NCBI GenBank assembly: GCA_016219375.1
Contig: JACRNC010000007.1
Coordinates: forward strand, 124,001 to 188,000
Direction of reading: 5' to 3'
Length of the DNA stretch: 64,000 nucleotides
From: Burkholderiales bacterium
Lineage (GTDB): Bacteria > Pseudomonadota > Gammaproteobacteria > Burkholderiales > Burkholderiaceae_C
The position numbers and the translations under genes were made by a program. How positions within the stretch are numbered: the stretch's first letter is position 1; every line of letters begins with the position of its first letter. A model generated the notes under the pieces. That model had not been told where the DNA came from. It worked only from the letters and a program-made list of their open reading frames with translations, and did no database searches. Below, in pieces: positions 9,203 through 19,023 of the stretch.

Positions 9203-11869
9203 ATGAGGCAGATCCCCCACCGCATCCGGCGCGCCCGCGGCCGCCTGCATCACCCGGCGCAGGCCGTGGCACTGGCCGCCGCAGCGCTGGCCCTGGCAGC
9301 AGCCGGCACGGCCCGGGCGCAGGAGGCGCCCAACGTGCGCGTGCAGCTGGTCGAGGCGGGCAGCGATGCCACCGTGCTGCGCGTGGTCGTGGCCGACCCC
9401 AAGCTGGAGTCGGTCAGCACGCCCGGCGGGCGCTTCGACCGCTTCGCCCAGCGCGGCACTTCCATCGGCGGCGTGGCGGCCGACAGCAGCCGCATCGGCC
9501 AGGCCGAGGTGCCGATCGCCGGCTTCTCGCTGGCCCTGCCGCTGGACGGTGACCAGACCGCCGTCGATGTGCAGCCCGAGGGCCAGCCGCTGACGCTGGC
9601 CGCGCGGCTGTACCCCGTGCAGCCGCCGGAGAGCGCGCCGCGCTACCGCCGCGGCCTGCCGGCCTTCCGCTATGACGACGCGGCCTACAAGCGCGGCATC
9701 ACGCAGCCCGGCCAGTCGCTGGGCGACGGCTCGGTGTTCAAGGGCGATGCGCATGTGCGCGCCTTCCGCTTCGCACCCTTCGGCTACGACCCAGGCCAGC
9801 AGCAGCTGACCTACTACCGCAGCTATCTGGTCAAGGTGAGCCACCCCGGGCGCTGCTTCCAGTACGACCGGCTGCTGGTGGACCAGGGCGCCAACCAGCC
9901 GGCCTTCGACAGCATCGACCGCCGGCTGGAGCGGCTGCCGCTGCCCGGGCTGGCCCAGGTCGCCAATGCCCGCGTGGCCGCCGAGCTGGTGTGCCGCCCG
10001 CCGATCACCATCCCGCCGGGCGTGCTGGGTGCGCGCTTCATCATCGTCACCCATCCCAACTTCCTGGCCGCGGCCAATGCGCTGCGCGCGCACAAGATCG
10101 CCCGCGGCATCTCCACCGAGGTGGTCACCACGCAGGCCATCTCCGGCGCCGGCGCCACGGCCACCGCCGGGCAGATCCGCACCTGGCTGGCCAATGCCTA
10201 CAACACGCGGCTGATCCGGCCCAAGTGGGTGCTGCTGCTGGGCGATGCCGAATACGTGCCCACGCACTACGACACGATGGTCAACCTGTGGGACTCGGCG
10301 CGCAACGCCGGCGACGGCTGGTACGGCCAGTTCGTCTACCCGGCGGTCACCGAGCACGAGGGCGTGCCCGTCTTCGGCATCGGCCGCCTGCCGGTGGACA
10401 CGCTGGCCCAGGCCAACACCGTGGTCTCCAAGATCATCGCCTTCGAGACCACGCCGCCCACCAACCGCGCCTGGGGCAGCGACTACTACAGCCGGCTCAC
10501 CTTCGCGTCCTACTTCCAGGGCAGCGGCAGCACCGACGAGCGCTGGTTCGCCGAGACCACCGAGCTGGTGCGCAACCACACGCTGGGCCAGGGCTACAGC
10601 CCGCAGCGCATCTACGCCGCCGCGGCCGTCTCCAACCCGCTGAACTGGCGCGGCGGCGGCGCCGTGCCCGCGGCGCTGCGCAAGCCGGCCTTCGCCTGGA
10701 ACGGCAGCACCTCCGACATCGTGGCCGCCATCAATGCCGGCTCGGGCCTGGTCTACCACCGCGACCACGGCTGGTGGGATGGCTGGGGCGACCCGGTCTT
10801 CGACACGGCCGATCTGCCCAGCATCGCCGTCACCGGCAACCAGTTCCCGGTGGTCTTCAGCGTCAACTGCGCCAGCGGCATCTTCGACAACGAGACCGTG
10901 GACCTGGCGGCCAACAAGGTCGGCGCCGGCCTGGGCATCGGCGCGGCCTACATCAGCTGGGCCGAGGCCTTCCTGCGCAAGCCCGACGGCGCGCTGGCCG
11001 TCATCGGCGACACGCGGCAGAGCAGCACGGTGGACAACAACCACCTCACCATCGGCCTGTTCGACGCGCTCTTCCCCACGCTGGTGGGCGGCTGGGGCGG
11101 CGCGGCGCGCATCGAGCGGCTGGGCGACATCCTCAACCACGGCAAGGCCTTCGTGGCCGACGTGGCCAGCGGCGCCACGCCCAACCTGCACCCCTTCGAC
11201 GTGGGCGGCGTGCGCCCGGCGGTGGTCAACCTGCGCCAGGAGATGACCATCTACAACCTGCTGGGCGACCCGACCGTCAAGCTGCAGCTCAGCCCGCCGT
11301 GGAACTTCGGCAACATCGAGATCCTGCTGGTGGAAGGCCGTGCCCGCATCCGCGTGCCCATCCAGCCCGGCTGCCTGACCTGCCCGCCCGAGCTCAAGCG
11401 GCCCGAGCTCATCGTGGCCACCGCCATCGACCCGCGCACCGGCCGCCAGCTGGGCCGCAGCACGGTGGACGACAACGGCCAGGCGCTGATCGACCTGGGC
11501 GGCTTTGCCGGCAACTTCTGGGTGCAGGTGTCCTCGCCCGATGCGCAGAGCCAGCAGGCCGCGCTGCAGGAGACCGACGGCGACGGCGACGGCATCCCAG
11601 ACAGCCGCGACAACTGCATGGCCACGCCCAACCGCACGCAGCTGGATACCGACGGCGACGGCTACGGCAACGCCTGCGACGGCGACCTGAACAACGACGG
11701 CTTCGTCAACGCGGTGGACCTGGCCCTCATGCGCCGCGCCATCGGCAAGCGCAACGTGCCCGGCGACCTCAACGGCGACGGCATCGTCAACTCACTGGAC
11801 GTCGCCCGCTTCCGCAGCCTGCTGGGCCGCGCACCCGGGCCCTCGGCCTGGCGCCCCGTGGTGCGCTGA
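9203..11869 (+). CDS. Secreted C25 (gingipain-type) cysteine peptidase with C-terminal dockerin
   Basis: An 888-residue secreted protein. Residues 1-39 form a signal peptide ending ARA. The central region matches peptidase family C25: the strand FIIVTHPNFLAAANALRAHK, WVLLLGDAEYVPTHYD, catalytic His522 in YHRDHGWWDGWG and Cys556 in FSVNCASGIF. After a beta domain (about 690-790) come a thrombospondin type-3-like calcium segment (DGDGDGIPDSRDNC) and a type-I dockerin (828-880). The dockerin has two calcium loops, DLNNDGFVNAVDL and DLNGDGIVNSLDV. The start at 9203 was chosen because AGGAG lies six to seven bases upstream; an ATG at 9179 lacks this. A cohesin-like PEP-CTERM gene follows 105 bp downstream, which suggests surface tethering. 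Substrate unknown. Confidence 0.85.
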   Translation: MRQIPHRIRRARGRLHHPAQAVALAAAALALAAAGTARAQEAPNVRVQLVEAGSDATVLRVVVADPKLESVSTPGGRFDRFAQRGTSIGGVAADSSRIGQAEVPIAGFSLALPLDGDQTAVDVQPEGQPLTLAARLYPVQPPESAPRYRRGLPAFRYDDAAYKRGITQPGQSLGDGSVFKGDAHVRAFRFAPFGYDPGQQQLTYYRSYLVKVSHPGRCFQYDRLLVDQGANQPAFDSIDRRLERLPLPGLAQVANARVAAELVCRPPITIPPGVLGARFIIVTHPNFLAAANALRAHKIARGISTEVVTTQAISGAGATATAGQIRTWLANAYNTRLIRPKWVLLLGDAEYVPTHYDTMVNLWDSARNAGDGWYGQFVYPAVTEHEGVPVFGIGRLPVDTLAQANTVVSKIIAFETTPPTNRAWGSDYYSRLTFASYFQGSGSTDERWFAETTELVRNHTLGQGYSPQRIYAAAAVSNPLNWRGGGAVPAALRKPAFAWNGSTSDIVAAINAGSGLVYHRDHGWWDGWGDPVFDTADLPSIAVTGNQFPVVFSVNCASGIFDNETVDLAANKVGAGLGIGAAYISWAEAFLRKPDGALAVIGDTRQSSTVDNNHLTIGLFDALFPTLVGGWGGAARIERLGDILNHGKAFVADVASGATPNLHPFDVGGVRPAVVNLRQEMTIYNLLGDPTVKLQLSPPWNFGNIEILLVEGRARIRVPIQPGCLTCPPELKRPELIVATAIDPRTGRQLGRSTVDDNGQALIDLGGFAGNFWVQVSSPDAQSQQAALQETDGDGDGIPDSRDNCMATPNRTQLDTDGDGYGNACDGDLNNDGFVNAVDLALMRRAIGKRNVPGDLNGDGIVNSLDVARFRSLLGRAPGPSAWRPVVR

Positions 11870-11974
11870 GCCCGCCCGTGTCCCGACCGGCCCGGGCCAT
11901 GTGCGCGCCCGGGCCCATGCCGCAACGAGCAGTCCCATCCCCATCCCCTCTCCACCTCGTCAAGGAGCCTTGCG

Positions 11975-12553
11975 ATGAACCGCATCCGTCTGTCCGCCGC
12001 CGTCTTCACCACCGCCGCCGCCTGCGCCGCCCTGTCCCCGGCCGCGCAGGCCGCGCCCGAGCTGGTCGTCACGCCCTCCACGCAGACCGTGGCGCTGGGC
12101 GACACCCTCAGCGTGGACGTGCAGGCCACCGGCTTCGCCGACGCGGTGGTCGGCGGCGGCTTCGACTTCAGCTGGGACGCCTCGGTGCTGTCGCTGCAGG
12201 CCGTGGCCTTCGGGCCGGAGTGGGATCCGCTGGCCTCCAACACCGGCCTGCTCGACGCCACGGCCGGCACCGTCACCGGCCTGTACTTCAACACCTTCAC
12301 CGGCTCGCCCTCGGGCAGCTTCCTGACGGCCACGCTCACCTTCAAGGCCGTCGGCCTGGGCACCTCGGCCATCACGCTGGCTGCCAATCCGCTCTTCCCG
12401 TTCGCCAACCTGGCGGCCGAGGAAGTGCCCTTCGGCGTGGTGGGCGGCACGGTGCAGGCCGTGCCCGAGCCGGCCACCGTGTCGCTGCTGCTGGCCGGCG
12501 CCGGCGTGGCCGGGTGGATGGGGCGTCGGCAGCGGCAGGCTGGCCGCGGTTGA
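11975..12553 (+). CDS. Cohesin-like domain protein with PEP-CTERM anchor
   Basis: A 192-residue protein with a signal peptide (cleavage near AAQA, residue 27). The domain that follows resembles cohesins: ELVVTPSTQTVALGDTLSVD, GGGFDFSWDASVLSLQAVAF and FLTATLTFKAVGLGTSAITL give the cohesin-type beta strands. It ends in a PEP-CTERM signal (VPEPATVSLLLAGAGVAGWM followed by GRRQRQ). AAGGAG lies eight bases before the ATG. Known cohesins bind dockerins with calcium, and the gene upstream encodes a dockerin-tailed peptidase. The pair probably forms a scaffold: exosortase handles this protein and it holds the protease at the surface. That step is inference. Confidence 0.82.
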   Translation: MNRIRLSAAVFTTAAACAALSPAAQAAPELVVTPSTQTVALGDTLSVDVQATGFADAVVGGGFDFSWDASVLSLQAVAFGPEWDPLASNTGLLDATAGTVTGLYFNTFTGSPSGSFLTATLTFKAVGLGTSAITLAANPLFPFANLAAEEVPFGVVGGTVQAVPEPATVSLLLAGAGVAGWMGRRQRQAGRG

Positions 12554-12623
12554 TTGGCGGTTGATCTGCGGTTGATTGCCGCCCGCGGGTGGCCGCATCG
12601 CCCCTTACCCCGCGCTTACCCGC

Positions 12624-14462
12624 TTACAGGGCGCCCTGCGTGGCCGCCTCGCGCTCGGCGCTCTGCAGCGCCCACATCCGCGCATACGCGCCGCCGGCGG
12701 CCAGCAGCTCGCCGTGCGTGCCGCGCTCGACGATGCGGCCGGCGTCCATCACCAGGATCTCGTGGGCCTCGACGATGGTGGACAGGCGGTGGGCCACCAC
12801 CAGCACCGTCTTGCCCACGGCTGCGGCGCGCAGCTCGGCCTGGATGGCGCGCTCGTTGGCCGAGTCGAGTGCGGAGGTGGCCTCGTCGAAGACGAGGATC
12901 GGCGGGTTCTTCAGCAGCGCGCGGGCGATGGCCACGCGCTGCTTTTCGCCGCCGGAGAGCTTCAGGCCGCGCTCGCCGACCATGGTGGCGTAGCCCTCGG
13001 GCGTGCTCATGATGAAGTCGTGGATGCGCGCGGCGCGGGCGGCGGCCTCCACCTCTTGCTGCGTGGCGCCGACGCGGCCGTAGGCGATGTTGTAGGCGAT
13101 GGTGTCGTTGAACAGCACCGTGTCCTGCGGCACGATGCCGATGGCCTGGCGCACGCTGGCCTGCGTCACCGTGCGGATGTCCTGGCCGTCGATGGTGATG
13201 CTCCCGCCTTCGGACGAGTTGCTCACGTCGTAGAAGCGGAACAGCAGCCGCGCCAGCGTGGACTTGCCCGCGCCGGACGGCCCCACCACCGCCACCATCC
13301 TGCCCGGCGGGATGGTGAAGCTCACGTCGTGCAGGATGGGCCGCCTGGGCGTGTAGGCAAACGACACGTGGTCGAAGTGCACCTCGCCGCGCGTGACCTG
13401 CAGCGCCGGTGCGCCGGGGGCATCGGGCACCTCGCGCTCGCGCTCCAGCAGCGTGAACATGCGGTGCAGATCGGTCAATGACTGCTTGATCTCACGGTAG
13501 ATCACGCCCAGGAAGTTCAGCGGGATGTAGAGCTGGATCATCAGCGCGTTGACCATCACCAGGTCGCCCAGCGTCATGCGCCCGGCGGTGACGCCCTGCG
13601 TGGCCCGCCACAGCATGGCCACCAGGCCGGCGGCGATGATGAGCTGCTGCCCGGTGTTGAGCAGCGACAGCGTGGATTGCGAGCGCAGCGCCGCGCGGCG
13701 CAGCCGCTCCAGGCTCTCGTCATAGCGCCGGGCCTCGAAGTCCTCGTTGTTGAAGTACTTCACCGTCTCGTAGTTCAGCAGCGAGTCGATGGCCTTGGTG
13801 TGGGCCTTGGAGTCCAGCTCGTTCATCTCGCGCCGCCAGCGCGTGCGCCACTGCGTGATGCTGACGGTGTAGACGATGTAGACCGCCAGCGCCGCCAGCG
13901 TGATCCACACGAAGCCCTGGTCGAAGCGCGTGCCCAGCAGCGTGAGCACCAGGCCCAGCTCGATCAGCGTGGGGATGATGGTGTAGAGCGAATACGAGAT
14001 CAGCGAGCCCACCGCGCGCGTGCCGCGCTCGATGTCGCGCGTCATGCCGCCGGTCTGGCGCTCCAGGTGGAAGCGCAGGCTCAGGTCATGCAGGTGGCGG
14101 AAGGTCTGCAAGGAGATCTTGCGCGCCACGCCCTCTGTCGCGCGGGCGAAGATCAGCTCGCGCAGCTCGGTGAACAGCGTGGTGGACACGCGCAGCGCGC
14201 CATAGGCCACGATCAGCCCGATGGGCACCACCAGCAGCGCGGTGCCCAGGTCGGGCCGCGGCGTGAGGCGGTCCACCAGGCTCTTGAGCAGCACCGGCAC
14301 GCCCACGTTGGCCAGCTTGGCGCCGACCATGAACAGCAGCGCCGCGGCCGCGCGCCAGCGCCATTCCCACACATAGGGCAGGAAGCGCCGCAGCGTCTGC
14401 CAGTCCGACACCTGCTCCCCCGGCCGCGGCGCCGCTGCGGTGCCGCCATGCATTCCACGCAT
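12624..14462 (-). CDS. ABC exporter of the Atm1 (ABCB7/HMT1) type, fused TM-NBD half-transporter
   Basis: About 612 residues. The N-terminal six-helix transmembrane domain includes the Atm1-type stretch YETVKYFNNEDFEARRYDES. The nucleotide-binding domain has Walker A GPSGAGKST, signature LSGGEKQR, Walker B ILVFDEATSALD and the H-loop AHRLST. It acts as a homodimer in the inner membrane. Relatives export glutathione-based persulfide or metal conjugates. Candidate starts are ATG 14462 and ATG 14453. An upstream start at 14537 would run into the divergent thioesterase promoter, so 14462 is preferred with modest certainty. Confidence 0.88.
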   Translation of the reverse strand: MRGMHGGTAAAPRPGEQVSDWQTLRRFLPYVWEWRWRAAAALLFMVGAKLANVGVPVLLKSLVDRLTPRPDLGTALLVVPIGLIVAYGALRVSTTLFTELRELIFARATEGVARKISLQTFRHLHDLSLRFHLERQTGGMTRDIERGTRAVGSLISYSLYTIIPTLIELGLVLTLLGTRFDQGFVWITLAALAVYIVYTVSITQWRTRWRREMNELDSKAHTKAIDSLLNYETVKYFNNEDFEARRYDESLERLRRAALRSQSTLSLLNTGQQLIIAAGLVAMLWRATQGVTAGRMTLGDLVMVNALMIQLYIPLNFLGVIYREIKQSLTDLHRMFTLLEREREVPDAPGAPALQVTRGEVHFDHVSFAYTPRRPILHDVSFTIPPGRMVAVVGPSGAGKSTLARLLFRFYDVSNSSEGGSITIDGQDIRTVTQASVRQAIGIVPQDTVLFNDTIAYNIAYGRVGATQQEVEAAARAARIHDFIMSTPEGYATMVGERGLKLSGGEKQRVAIARALLKNPPILVFDEATSALDSANERAIQAELRAAAVGKTVLVVAHRLSTIVEAHEILVMDAGRIVERGTHGELLAAGGAYARMWALQSAEREAATQGAL

Positions 14463-14539
14463 CTGAAACAATCCGTCCGTTGTTGTGCCGTGCTGCAGCA
14501 CGGCAAGCGATGAACCTGCTGCCTTCGTTGAAGACACCC

Positions 14540-14974
14540 ATGACCGACTCCGCCGCCGCCGCTGCCTCGCTCACGCCCTGCATGGAAACGGGCCTGCCCA
14601 CCGACATGGAGCTGGTCATGCGCGTCATGCCCATGCCCAAGGACGCCAACGGCAACGGCGACATCTTCGGCGGCTGGATCATGGCGCAGGTCGACCTGGC
14701 CGGCTGCGTGCTGCCCGGGCGCATCTCGCGCGGGCGCGTCACCACGGTGGCGGTCAACCAGTTCATCTTCAAGAACGCGGTGTCGGTGGGCGACCTGCTG
14801 TCCTTCTATGCGCGGGTGGAGAAGATCGGCAACACCTCCATCACCGTGCATGTCGAGGTCTGGGCCCAGCGCAACCCGGCGGACCTGCAGACGGTCAAGG
14901 TGACCGAGGCCAACGTGACCTACGTGGCGATCGACGAGCGCGGCCGCCCGCGGCCGGTGCGGCTGACGGCCTGA
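14540..14974 (+). CDS. yciA: YciA-type acyl-CoA thioesterase
   Basis: A 144-residue single-hotdog enzyme that hydrolyses acyl-CoA to free acid and CoA. The catalytic motif NGDIFGGWIMAQVDLAG matches YciA closely. GRVTTVAVNQFIFKNAVSVGD and ITVHVEVWAQR follow in the usual order. Family members form hexamers and act on a broad range of acyl-CoAs. The start at 14540 has GAAGA upstream and gives a family-typical length; an in-frame ATG at 14510 is an alternative. It is divergent from the ABC exporter with a gap of about 77 bp, so both promoters must lie there. Confidence 0.9.
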   Translation: MTDSAAAAASLTPCMETGLPTDMELVMRVMPMPKDANGNGDIFGGWIMAQVDLAGCVLPGRISRGRVTTVAVNQFIFKNAVSVGDLLSFYARVEKIGNTSITVHVEVWAQRNPADLQTVKVTEANVTYVAIDERGRPRPVRLTA

Positions 14975-14989
14975 GCGGCCCTGCCGCCG

Positions 14990-15466
14990 TCACAGCAGCC
15001 GTTCGTCGAACTGGAAGGGCGCGCGCTCGACGGCCAGCCGGATGCGGCGAAAGCCCGCATGGGCGGCATTGATCAGCAGGTTGCGCTCCAGCGGCTCCAC
15101 CGCCGAGGGCACCCACAGGCCCAGCGCGCCGCCCTGGGCCAGCCAGCGGTCGCCGATGCGCCGCGTCAGGCCCACGTCGGTGCGCCACTGTGGCGGCAGG
15201 CCCAGGTCCTCCACGGCCTGCAGCGCGGCGCCATCCGGCAGGTCCAGCCGCATCAGCACCTGGCCCTTGAGCTGGAAGCCGTTGGCATGCACGCGCTTTT
15301 CCAGCTGGCACAGCGCGCGGCTGGCGGCGGCGTAGACCACCGGCCGGTCCGACATCGTGTGCCAGCGCCCGCTGTAGCGCGTGGCGCCCAGGCCCTGCTC
15401 AGCCAGGATGCGGTGCGCGGGCTGGGCCGGGTCCGTGCAGTGGCCGATGCGCCAGACGCTGGTCAC
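14990..15466 (-). CDS. RES-domain toxin (ParT/MbcT family)
   Basis: A 158-residue RES-family protein. RES toxins attack NAD+ by phosphorolysis or hydrolysis, or ADP-ribosylate targets. The family residues can be seen in order: Arg in RYSGRWH, Tyr and Ser in VVYAAASRALCQLEKRVH, and the C-terminal NLLINAAHAGFRRIRLA segment. The start is GTG at 15466, overlapping the antitoxin stop as GTGA, so translation is coupled. This is the classic order of antitoxin first, toxin second. Nothing suggests inactivation. Confidence 0.88.
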   Translation of the reverse strand: MTSVWRIGHCTDPAQPAHRILAEQGLGATRYSGRWHTMSDRPVVYAAASRALCQLEKRVHANGFQLKGQVLMRLDLPDGAALQAVEDLGLPPQWRTDVGLTRRIGDRWLAQGGALGLWVPSAVEPLERNLLINAAHAGFRRIRLAVERAPFQFDERLL

Positions 15467-16119
15467 ACCACGCCGCCGTACTGCAGGGCCAGCAGCATGT
15501 TGCGGGCGTCCTGCGCGCCGAAGGACGTGCGCGCGGCCTGCAGCGGGCTCTCGCCGTCGAGCAGCGGGTGGGCGGTGCGCAGCCAGCCGGCGGCGTCTTC
15601 TTCAGACGCGAACACCTCGCCGGCCAGGTCGTGCAGCTCCAGCAGGCGCAGCAGGGCCTCGGCGGCATGGGCGGGCAGCGGCTGGTCCTTGGCCGCCAGG
15701 CGCGAGGCGGTGCTGCGGTCCAGGTCGATGGACTCGGCCAGCGCGCTCTTGGGCAGGCCGAGGTAGCGGCTCACCGCATCCAGCGCCCGCGCCGGGATGC
15801 CGCGGCGCACGATGCGGTGGCCATGCACCGCCAGCCGCGAGAAATCCGGCGCCTGCTGCAGCAGGCCGGCGGTGAAGTCGCCCGCCGGGGGCGACCCGGC
15901 CTGCAGGGCCTGCACCGGGGCGCCGGCGGGATAAGCGCGATAGGCGCGGCCGGCCCCGGCCGGGCGTGCGCCACCCGCGGGGGGCTCGGCCGCAAGCAGA
16001 CTGGGGGGCCCCGCCTGGCCGGCACGAGCGCCATCCGCCGCGCGCGCATGGCCGCCCAGGATGGCGGCCAGCGCCTCCTGCCGGGCCTGCTGGTGCGCGC
16101 GAAGGGTGGGGCGGTTCAT
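15463..16119 (-). CDS. Xre/MbcA/ParS-type antitoxin
   Basis: A 218-residue partner of the RES toxin. The N-terminal 95 residues are Ala/Gly/Pro-rich. They are followed by a helix-turn-helix-like region (ALDAVSRYLGLPKSALAESI through LDRSTASRLAAK) and a C-terminal DUF2384 toxin-binding domain (WLRTAHPLLDGESPLQAAR, then NMLLALQYGGVV). The family neutralises the toxin and represses its own promoter. The start at 16119 (MNRPTL) is the first ATG giving this architecture; an upstream ATG at 16221 would run through the intergenic terminator. It is longer at the N-terminus than most ParS proteins. Confidence 0.85.
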   Translation of the reverse strand: MNRPTLRAHQQARQEALAAILGGHARAADGARAGQAGPPSLLAAEPPAGGARPAGAGRAYRAYPAGAPVQALQAGSPPAGDFTAGLLQQAPDFSRLAVHGHRIVRRGIPARALDAVSRYLGLPKSALAESIDLDRSTASRLAAKDQPLPAHAAEALLRLLELHDLAGEVFASEEDAAGWLRTAHPLLDGESPLQAARTSFGAQDARNMLLALQYGGVV

Positions 16120-16169
16120 GTCGCAATTGCAGCATGGCTCGTGCTCATTTGCAACAGCGGCCGCCGGGC

Positions 16170-16203
16170 AAAAGAAAAGCGGCCCCTTTTGAGAGAGGCC
16201 GCT
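16170..16203 (-). terminator. Intrinsic terminator of the liv operon
   Basis: A 7-bp stem (AGCGGCC at 16178-16184, GGCCGCT at 16197-16203) with a 12-nt loop is followed on the minus strand by TTTCTTTT. It lies 49 bp beyond the substrate-binding-protein stop and before the antitoxin gene, ending the ABC importer transcript. Confidence 0.8.
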
Positions 16204-16251
16204 CGTGCCTGCCGTGGGCACCGGCTCATCGGCGAGCCGGGCCGCGCAGGA

Positions 16252-17427
16252 TCACTTGATGTCCGACAGGCGCATGCCCTTGATCTTGCCGCCTTCGACC
16301 ACGCCGATCACGGTGTTGAGCACCGAGCCGCCGTTGGCGTCCACGCCGTTGAAGTCGTTGGGGTTCTGCTCGTCCGGCAGGGCCTTGGCGGCGGCGTCCA
16401 GCTTGGCGCGGATGGCGGCCGGGTCGTCCACCGAGCCGGCGAGCTTCATCGCGTTGACGACGATGTGCAGGGCCGAGTAGTTGAGCGAGGCTTCCGACGA
16501 CGGATTGGCATCGGCGCCGTAGGCGGCGCGATAGGCGGCCACGAACGCCTTGGCGCCCGGGCGTTCGTCGGCGGTCAGCGGCAGGGTGCCGATGGCGCCT
16601 TCGAGCATCTGCAGGCTGCCGGTGACCTTGGCCACCTCGTCCATCTTGGCCTGGTCCATCAGGATGAACGGGCCCTTGAAACCCAGCTCGCGCGCCTGCT
16701 TGGCCACCAGGCCGGTGGGCTCGGACGGGCCGCCGATGAACATCACGTCGGGCTTGGCCTCCAGCACGCGGCTCACGCCGGTGTAGAAGTCGGCCGACTT
16801 GTTGTAGGACATCGGGTTCTTGGACACCACCGTGCCGCCGGCCTTGGTCCAGGCCGGCTCGAAGGCGGCCACCCAGGCCTTGGCGTAGTCATGGTCGGCC
16901 GGGGCCATGCCCAGCTTCTTGCCCTTCTTCATCTCGTAGCGGATGAAGGGCTCGATGTAGGTCAGGAAGTTGGGCGGGATGCGCATGGTCAGCGCATTGC
17001 CCTTCTCGGTGATGGTGGGCACGCTGGTGTAGGCCATCAGCAGGAAGTTCTCCTGCTGGTTGAAGGCCTGCAGCGCGAAGGCGCCGCCCGAGTGCGGCAC
17101 GAACACCACCGGCACGCCGGACTGCTGCTTCAGGCGCCGGGCGTTGATGGCGGATTCGGCCGGGGCGTACTTGTCGTCCAGCGCGACGATCTCCACCTTG
17201 TACTTCTTGCCCTTGACGTCGAAGCCCTTGGCATTGATCTCCTTGGCCGCGAGCTGCAGGCCGTTGAGCACGTTCTTGCCGTAGAGCGCGGCGCCGCCGG
17301 ACAGCGGGCCGGTGTAGCCGATCTTGACGACTTCCTGGGCCGATGCGGCCAGCGGCAGCAGCAGGGCGGCGACGGAGCTGGCGACGGCTGCGACGAAGCC
17401 GCGGCGCGGGAGGGTAGGCAGGCGCAT
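16252..17427 (-). CDS. livJ: LivJ/LivK-type periplasmic amino-acid-binding protein
   Basis: A 391-residue substrate-binding protein of a branched-chain-amino-acid-type ABC importer. Signal peptide MRLPTLPRRGFVAAVASSVA ends near ASAQ. The mature part begins VVKIGYTGPLSGGAALYGKN, the standard start of periplasmic-binding-protein class I (Peripla_BP_6). VAALDDKY-like ligand regions and PDVMFIGGPSEPTGLVAKQA follow. AGGAGA is seven bases before the ATG at 17427. Last gene of the operon livH-livM-livG-livF-livJ. The ligand may be a branched-chain or aromatic amino acid, an amide or a carboxylate; sequence alone does not settle it. Confidence 0.92.
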   Translation of the reverse strand: MRLPTLPRRGFVAAVASSVAALLLPLAASAQEVVKIGYTGPLSGGAALYGKNVLNGLQLAAKEINAKGFDVKGKKYKVEIVALDDKYAPAESAINARRLKQQSGVPVVFVPHSGGAFALQAFNQQENFLLMAYTSVPTITEKGNALTMRIPPNFLTYIEPFIRYEMKKGKKLGMAPADHDYAKAWVAAFEPAWTKAGGTVVSKNPMSYNKSADFYTGVSRVLEAKPDVMFIGGPSEPTGLVAKQARELGFKGPFILMDQAKMDEVAKVTGSLQMLEGAIGTLPLTADERPGAKAFVAAYRAAYGADANPSSEASLNYSALHIVVNAMKLAGSVDDPAAIRAKLDAAAKALPDEQNPNDFNGVDANGGSVLNTVIGVVEGGKIKGMRLSDIK

Positions 17428-17564
17428 GAGAGGTCTCCTGTTGGGGATCGGGCGGGGGGGGCGGGAAAGGGCGTCGGCACGACGCCCGGGTGAGGTGGGC
17501 CGCACGCCGCCGAGGACACGGCCGGCGCGCAGCCCGAAAAGGGCAGGCGGCGAAAGCGCGGAGC

Positions 17565-18258
17565 TCAGCCGCCGATGTAGGCGCGGCGCACGCCCTCGTC
17601 GTGCAGCAGCGTGTCGCTATCGCCTTCCATGACGATGCGGCCACGCTCCATCACATAGGCGCGGTGGGCGATGCGCAGGGCCGAGTAGGCGTTCTGCTCG
17701 GCCAGCAGCACGGTCACGCCGCTCTGGTTGATGCGCTGGATGGTCTCGAACATCTGCTTGACCACCAGCGGCGCCAGGCCCAGCGACGGCTCATCGAGCA
17801 GCAGCGCCTTGGGCCGGCCCATCAGCGCGCGGCCGATGGCCACCATCTGCTGCTGCCCGCCGCTCAGCGAGCCGGCCGGGTCGTTGCGCTTCTGGTAGAG
17901 GATGGGGAACATCTCCAGCACCTCGTCCAGCGTCTTGCGGATGCCGCCCGCATCGCCGCGGTGCACGTAGGCGCCCAGCTGCAGGTTCTTCAGCACCGAC
18001 ATGCCGGGGAAGAGCTTGCGCCCCTCCGGGCAGTGCACCAGGCCGGACTCGACGATGGACGAAGGCTTCAAGCCCACCAGCTCGCGGCCGGCGAACTGGA
18101 TGCTGCCGCCCGCGGCCTTGTGGATGCCGCTGATGGTGAGGAACAGCGAGCTCTTGCCCGCGCCGTTGGCGCCCAGCAGCACCACCAGCTCGCCGGCATC
18201 GGCATGGAGGCTGACGTTGTCCAGCGCGCGGAAGCTGCCGTAGGACAGCGAGATGCGG

Positions 18259-18272
<14 letters not shown>
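17565..18272 (-). CDS. livF: LivF-type ABC importer ATPase
   Basis: A 235-residue ATPase subunit. Walker A GANGAGKSS, signature LSGGQQQM, Walker B ALLLDEPSLGLAP and switch region LAEQNAYSALRIAH are all intact. It energises uptake by the LivH/LivM channel with LivG. Its start lies inside the last codons of livG (14-bp overlap), indicating coupled translation. The following gap of 137 bp before the binding-protein gene is empty and may hold a secondary promoter for it. Confidence 0.94.

Positions 18273-19015
<743 letters not shown>

Positions 19016-19023
<8 letters not shown>

Noticed and set aside
9991..12564. An 857-codon frame overlapping the C25 peptidase and the cohesin gene
   Set aside because: Wrong codon-position bias. 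The peptidase frame has the signal peptide, catalytic residues and dockerin.
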